64,000 nt of DNA from the NCBI GenBank assembly GCA_021371935.1, contig JAJFVF010000019.1, positions 23,268 to 87,267 on the forward strand. The letters run 5' to 3'. The first letter of the stretch is position 1. Every line of letters starts with the position of its first letter. The notes beneath the pieces were generated by a model. That model had not been told where the DNA came from and ran no database searches. It worked only from the letters and a program-made list of their open reading frames with translations. The stretch comes from a bacterium. GTDB taxonomy: Bacteria > Armatimonadota > UBA5829. This document shows, in pieces, positions 60,192 through 64,000 of the stretch. The translations under genes and the position numbers were made by a program.

Positions 60192-62656
60192 CTCATATCC
60201 TCCAGAACAGACTTCACCGCTTCAAATGTGTTTATGTTGAAAAATCGCACTGCAGCTTTGCCCGGATGGCCGTTTACCAGAGAGCACTTGGCGTCATATA
60301 TCGCCATACCTACTTCATGTAGCACGCTTGCGTCTCTATAGCAGTCGATCATACACCGCGTGCAGCCGTCGCGTATGAGTTTGGACGGTTCGAAGTCGAA
60401 TATCGAGCACATAGGCTCCGGCCATGCATGGCATCTATACACGTCCAGATTCCAGTCCAGGTAGAAATATTTATATCCGGCAAGGCAGGCAAAGCGCTGC
60501 TTCTCGCCTCTTATGAACCGCTGCATCTCACGAAGTGAGGCTGTCGGGTTTATTACTCGAAACCTCTGCTTCATCTTGATGACGTTTTCAAATACATCCA
60601 CAAGCTCTTCATTTGTGTAGTCGATCAGATCAGAGTCGGAATAACTGCGAAAACTCGACCCCAGGATTCTCAAGGGATATGAGAACGTCACCTGGTGAAA
60701 GTTGAGCGATTCAAGGAAGTCCGGCATTTTGGAGAGGTCTCCGAGCAGTTTGCTCATGGTCACTGACGCCGTGGTCTCTATTCCTGCGTCATGCAAAACT
60801 ATATTCGCATATGCGATCCGTGAGCAGAGTCCGTAAATACCTCTGTTTTGCTCATGCGCTTCCACGGACGGCGCATCCACTGATATGATTGCGCTGTCCA
60901 GACCCGCATCTGCATATTTGCTTATCTGGTCATTTGAGAGCATCGAACCATTTGTGCAGATGATGGTTTTCATTCCCAGTGATCTCGCATGCGTGATCAT
61001 GTCCGCAAGTTTCGGGTGAATTGTAGGCTCACCGCCTATGTAAGCGATATATCCTATGCCGTTTTTCGCCAAGATATTTTGTGCCGCAATAGCGTTTTCC
61101 AGCGAGACAAATGTGCGCTGTATGCCCATATCCATGCGGAAGTTGCAGAATTTGCATGTCGCATTGCAAGCGTCGGTAATCGCGAACTGGCAGAACCCCG
61201 GTCCACCGTTTTTAATTACCTGCCTGAATGTGGAATCTCTATTGGGTATATCGTGATGCTGCTTCAGAAATCCCAGGAACTCTCTGCCCTCGCGCAGTCT
61301 TCTCTTTCTGACCTCTCCGTCTTTTGCCATCTGAATCGCTATTCGAGCCATTACCTTAGGCCTGAAATAGAATCGTTTATAGAGCCTGTCCACACCTTTG
61401 CTGATCTCATCGGCGGATATGTTTTCATAGTGCATAGGGCAGACCTGCGTCCCGTTTTGCGAGACAAGTTCCGAAGGCACGAGCCATCCATTCGCGACCG
61501 CCTGATCGTAGAATTCCGTTCCTGGGTATGGCGCGGCGATTGAGACCTGCATTGTATCGGGGTCGAGTTCACATGCATAGCGAATAGTCTGCTCGAGTGT
61601 CTGCTTGGTTTCTCCGGGCAGACCCAGACAAAACGTGCCATGAAGTGCAATCCCAAGGGACTTGCAGTCTTTGGTGAATGCGCGCGCCATGTCGGTGCTA
61701 ATGCCTTTGCGGACGTTTTTGAGTATGTCATCACTGCCGGACTCATACCCCACCATCAATAGTCTGAGCCCTGATTCCTTAAGCGTTTTGAGTGTTCCGT
61801 AAGGCACGTTTGCTCTGCTGCTGGTCGACCATGTGATCCCGAGCGGGCCGATCAGTCTTGCAGTCTCTTCTGCGCGCCGGGTATTGGCTGTGAATGTGTC
61901 ATCGTCTATAAATAGTTCTTTGACCTGTGGAAACAGTTCTTTTGCCCTTGCCAGTTCATCACACACTGAGTGAGGGCTGCGCACTCTATACTCATGGCCG
62001 GAAATAGTCTGCGGCCAGAGGCAATACGTGCATCTTCCGGGGCAGCCTCTTCCCGTGTAGATCGACAGATACGGGTGCATCAGATAGCCTATGTAGTAGT
62101 TTTCGATGGTGAGATCACGTTTGTAGACATCGATCACGGATGGCAGCGCATCCAGGTCTCTAATAAGCTCTGAATCACAATTATGGCGGATATCATCTCC
62201 ATCTCGCCAACTGATCCCATCTATATCACTGAGCTTGTGCCCTTGTGTAATTTTTTGTATTGGAATCTCGAACTCACGCCTGACCACGAAGTCCACAGCT
62301 TCAACCGACCGCAGCGACTCCTCAGCCAGCACGCTTACATGCGGTCCAACGAAGCCTATACTGGCATTATTTCTTTTCATTTTGATCCGCTCAGCCAGGC
62401 GGGAGTCGTTTGCAAATGATGGCGTGCTTGTGTAGATTATGATAAGTTCATAGTCTGTGCAGATATCCAGAACTTGCTCAACAGTCAAGTCATCTGCCGG
62501 CGCATCAACGACTCTGCTGTTTTCGACAATTGCAGATGCCTGAGCGAGCCATGTGGGATACCAGAATGACTTTATTTCTCTTCTAGCCTGATATCGTGAA
62601 CCGGCACCGCCGTCGAAACCCTGAAAAGAAGGAGGATTGAGAAAAAGCGTTTTCAT
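60173..62656 (-). CDS. Fusion of HpnJ-like B12-radical SAM and a second radical SAM enzyme
   Basis: The 827-residue protein has two complete halves. Residues 1-470 follow HpnJ closely: start MKTLFLNPPSFQGFDGGAGS, B12-binding-type domain (about 1-150), then radical SAM with Cys205, Cys209, Cys212 (CPGRCTYC) and LWPQTISGHEYRVRSP. HpnJ acts on the polyol head group of hopanoids. Residues 485-827 are another radical SAM enzyme with Cys497, Cys501, Cys504 (CNATCKFC), YIGGEPTIHP, and C-terminal cysteines (RCHAWPEP, CTRCMIDC) of SPASM kind. Its end overlaps the transporter gene by 19 nt. No other hopanoid gene is in the window, so the substrate may be another polyol lipid. Confidence 0.85.
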   Translation of the reverse strand: MKTLFLNPPSFQGFDGGAGSRYQARREIKSFWYPTWLAQASAIVENSRVVDAPADDLTVEQVLDICTDYELIIIYTSTPSFANDSRLAERIKMKRNNASIGFVGPHVSVLAEESLRSVEAVDFVVRREFEIPIQKITQGHKLSDIDGISWRDGDDIRHNCDSELIRDLDALPSVIDVYKRDLTIENYYIGYLMHPYLSIYTGRGCPGRCTYCLWPQTISGHEYRVRSPHSVCDELARAKELFPQVKELFIDDDTFTANTRRAEETARLIGPLGITWSTSSRANVPYGTLKTLKESGLRLLMVGYESGSDDILKNVRKGISTDMARAFTKDCKSLGIALHGTFCLGLPGETKQTLEQTIRYACELDPDTMQVSIAAPYPGTEFYDQAVANGWLVPSELVSQNGTQVCPMHYENISADEISKGVDRLYKRFYFRPKVMARIAIQMAKDGEVRKRRLREGREFLGFLKQHHDIPNRDSTFRQVIKNGGPGFCQFAITDACNATCKFCNFRMDMGIQRTFVSLENAIAAQNILAKNGIGYIAYIGGEPTIHPKLADMITHARSLGMKTIICTNGSMLSNDQISKYADAGLDSAIISVDAPSVEAHEQNRGIYGLCSRIAYANIVLHDAGIETTASVTMSKLLGDLSKMPDFLESLNFHQVTFSYPLRILGSSFRSYSDSDLIDYTNEELVDVFENVIKMKQRFRVINPTASLREMQRFIRGEKQRFACLAGYKYFYLDWNLDVYRCHAWPEPMCSIFDFEPSKLIRDGCTRCMIDCYRDASVLHEVGMAIYDAKCSLVNGHPGKAAVRFFNINTFEAVKSVLEDMSWIRRL

Positions 62657-62780
62657 ACTGCTTCATATTTGCCCCCGGCGCATTGGCTCTAAACAGATAG
62701 GTTGTCATATAGTATTCCGGTTTATTTAAGCAATCGGCGGGCATAATTGTATCCAGACCCAAATTCAGTCATGGAGACCG

Positions 62781-63305
62781 ATGCCGATGAGAATAAACTG
62801 CCTGCATGTTCTGCTTGTAGTCATCTTATCGATGATTTGCCTGGATAATGTAATGGCTTCAGATCTGGTAAGTGATGATTTTGCTCGCAGTATATCGGGT
62901 GCTGTAGTGCCGTTTATAATTGTGGGCGAGCTGTCGTTGGTTTCAGACAAGAAAGAGTTTACGACAGGCATCAAAGCGCTCGGTGCCACAACCATGACCA
63001 CCTCATTCCTCAAGCGCATAGTTGGTGAGAAGCGTCCAAACAGCGATTCCACGTTCAGCTTCCCAAGCGGCCATACAACGGCTGCATTCGCAATGGCGAC
63101 GGTATTGTCCGACTACAGGCCGCAATACAAATGGCCTGCCTATATCACGGCTGCCGCGATAGGTTATTCGCGTGTCGAGGTCGGGTCTCATTACTGGCAG
63201 GATGTAATAGGCGGCGCCGCCATCGGCTATTATATGGCCAAAACTTTCACCAAGGAGGGCTTAGCTCCAACCTCCAACGGCATAGCGCTGCAGTGGAGTT
63301 GGTAA
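62781..63305 (+). CDS. PAP2-family membrane-associated phosphatase
   Basis: The 174-residue protein has a signal-peptide-like first helix (MRINCLHVLLVVILSMICLDNVMA) and all three PAP2 motifs: KRIVGEKRP near residue 74, PSGHTT near 94 and SRVEVGSHYWQD near 131, the last with the catalytic His. It is shorter than most lipid phosphatases. It may hydrolyse phosphatidate, undecaprenyl diphosphate or another lipid phosphate at the periplasmic side. Two ATG codons 6 nt apart are possible; GGAG lies 5 nt before the first. Confidence 0.88.
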   Translation: MPMRINCLHVLLVVILSMICLDNVMASDLVSDDFARSISGAVVPFIIVGELSLVSDKKEFTTGIKALGATTMTTSFLKRIVGEKRPNSDSTFSFPSGHTTAAFAMATVLSDYRPQYKWPAYITAAAIGYSRVEVGSHYWQDVIGGAAIGYYMAKTFTKEGLAPTSNGIALQWSW

Positions 63306-63320
63306 ATTACCCACCGGGAT

Positions 63321-63340
63321 GGCTAGGCACCCGCCGAGCC
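63321..63340. repeat. GGCTAGGC-ACCC-GCCGAGCC hairpin
   Basis: A diverged copy of the element at 47664 and 57821, with one of the two G.A mismatches changed to a T-A pair. Preceded by CCGGGAT as in the other copies (CCGGGAG). Confidence 0.6.
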
Positions 63341-63500
63341 ATAAAAATGGATTGTCTTCTTCAGGTTCTTCCATCCTATAATGCATAATAACCCTGTTCT
63401 TTCTGGAGGATTTTCTATTTGCGGGGTATAAGGATATAGTGCTCGGCAAGTGATCGATCATCCGAGCCGTCAATGATTTCAGCCGATCTGGAGGCTCTGG

Positions 63501-63827
63501 ATGCATAAGGGCGATTTAACTGGTCGCATAATAGGTATGCTTGTATTTCTTGCCGGGGTGGGGATACTGGTCTTCGTCTTCGTGGCCGCGTTTCAATATT
63601 TCAACTCAAATGCCATTGTTCTCAAGCCTGCGGCTCCGGTATCCGCTACTCAGACCACGACCAGCCGCCTGGGGGAATCGGTGGTATTATTGATGGGCAG
63701 GATAGCTCTGCTCATTGTGATGGCAATCGCGGGTTCCCAAGTAGCGAGCAGAGGAATTCAGCTATATTTTGCCGCCACCGGCTTTAGAAGACCGACTATG
63801 CCCGAAGTCCCACCTGAAGCTGTCTAG
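63501..63827 (+). CDS. Small membrane protein with two helices
   Basis: The 108-residue protein has a short cytoplasmic start (MHKGDLTGR), helix 1 (about 10-32, IIGMLVFLAGVGILVFVFVAAF), a 30-residue outside loop rich in Ala, Pro and Thr, helix 2 (about 65-85, VVLLMGRIALLIVMAIAGSQVA) and a short tail. GGAGG lies 7 nt before the ATG. I do not recognise the family. Confidence 0.7.
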   Translation: MHKGDLTGRIIGMLVFLAGVGILVFVFVAAFQYFNSNAIVLKPAAPVSATQTTTSRLGESVVLLMGRIALLIVMAIAGSQVASRGIQLYFAATGFRRPTMPEVPPEAV

Positions 63828-63956
63828 AATGACCCTTCGACCAGTGAGAGGACGCTGATCAAAGGGCCGCAAAATCTTCATTTATGGTGGACGTAGAGCC
63901 CACATTTATTTATTACCCCGAAGCGTCGCGTGACTTTGCCTGAATGGTGAATCTAG

Positions 63957-63987
63957 CCCGGATTATGCGCTTACCGCATAATCCGGG
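63957..63987. repeat. 13-bp CCCGGATTATGCG hairpin
   Basis: CCCGGATTATGCG pairs perfectly with CGCATAATCCGGG around CTTAC. Second copy at 57487-57515. Nothing else is recognisable from 63828 to the end. Confidence 0.7.
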
Positions 63988-64000
63988 TCTCTGAGGGCAT

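Overview
The window reads as the chromosome of a free-living, Gram-negative-type (two-membrane) bacterium of the Terrabacteria side of the tree; Armatimonadota is my best guess, not a proof. The reasons are: a complete dcw (division and cell wall) cluster whose tail (ftsQ, DUF881, small basic protein, ftsA, ftsZ) follows the Bacillus-like order; meso-diaminopimelate-type MurE (DNPR motif); a putative outer-membrane barrel; DUF2961 and uroporphyrinogen-decarboxylase-like genes common in Armatimonadota and Planctomycetota; UPF0182; an HpnJ-like radical SAM enzyme; and free use of TTG and GTG starts. No rRNA, tRNA, prophage, transposase or CRISPR array was found.

Layout. 1-3.2 kb: remnant of one URO-D-like gene, an intact URO-D-like gene and a secreted DUF2961 protein. 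3.4-10.4 kb: a GAF/PP2C signalling protein, then an ECF sigma factor fused to a large C39/BtrH-like domain, followed by two stand-alone paralogues of that domain (one secreted, one cytosolic) and an orphan protein. 10.5-14.1 kb: sugar oxidoreductase, TIM-barrel isomerase, lipoprotein, putative barrel protein. 14.1-22.2 kb, minus strand: radical SAM/SPASM protein, ClC channel with CBS domains, DUF697 protein, methyltransferase, STAS protein, sodium:solute symporter. 22.4-25.2 kb: UPF0182 membrane protein. 25.7-47.6 kb: mraZ, rsmH, ftsL, ftsI, (structured RNA candidate, S9 peptidase), murE, murF, mraY, murD, ftsW, murG, murC, murB, ddl, ftsQ, DUF881, sbp, ftsA, ftsZ and a terminator. 47.8-53.5 kb, minus strand: tsaE-tsaB, thiL with an unknown partner gene, a small zinc-ribbon protein, and thiE-thiC under a TPP riboswitch with its own terminator. 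53.7-59.4 kb: MBL-fold hydrolase, tldD-tldE, 8-oxoguanine glycosylase, GrpB-like protein. 59.4-62.7 kb, minus strand: a double radical SAM fusion (HpnJ-like half plus a second radical SAM half) followed by two SMR-like small transporters. 62.8-64 kb: PAP2 phosphatase and a small membrane protein.

Most interesting. (1) The sigma-factor/C39-like domain cluster looks like a one-component regulator plus two copies of its sensor or effector domain, with the putative nucleophile Cys kept in only one copy. (2) The HpnJ-like radical SAM fusion with a paired small transporter looks like a lipid or glycolipid tailoring and flipping unit. (3) A 264-nt structured RNA candidate lies between ftsI and an S9 peptidase gene. 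(4) Intergenic space is filled with two unusual kinds of sequence: degenerate tracts with a 7-nt (once 8-nt) period that run into the 3' ends of ftsI, murE and murD, and small hairpins whose loops are conserved while their stems covary.

All family assignments come from reading the translated sequence and recalled motifs; no database search was run.
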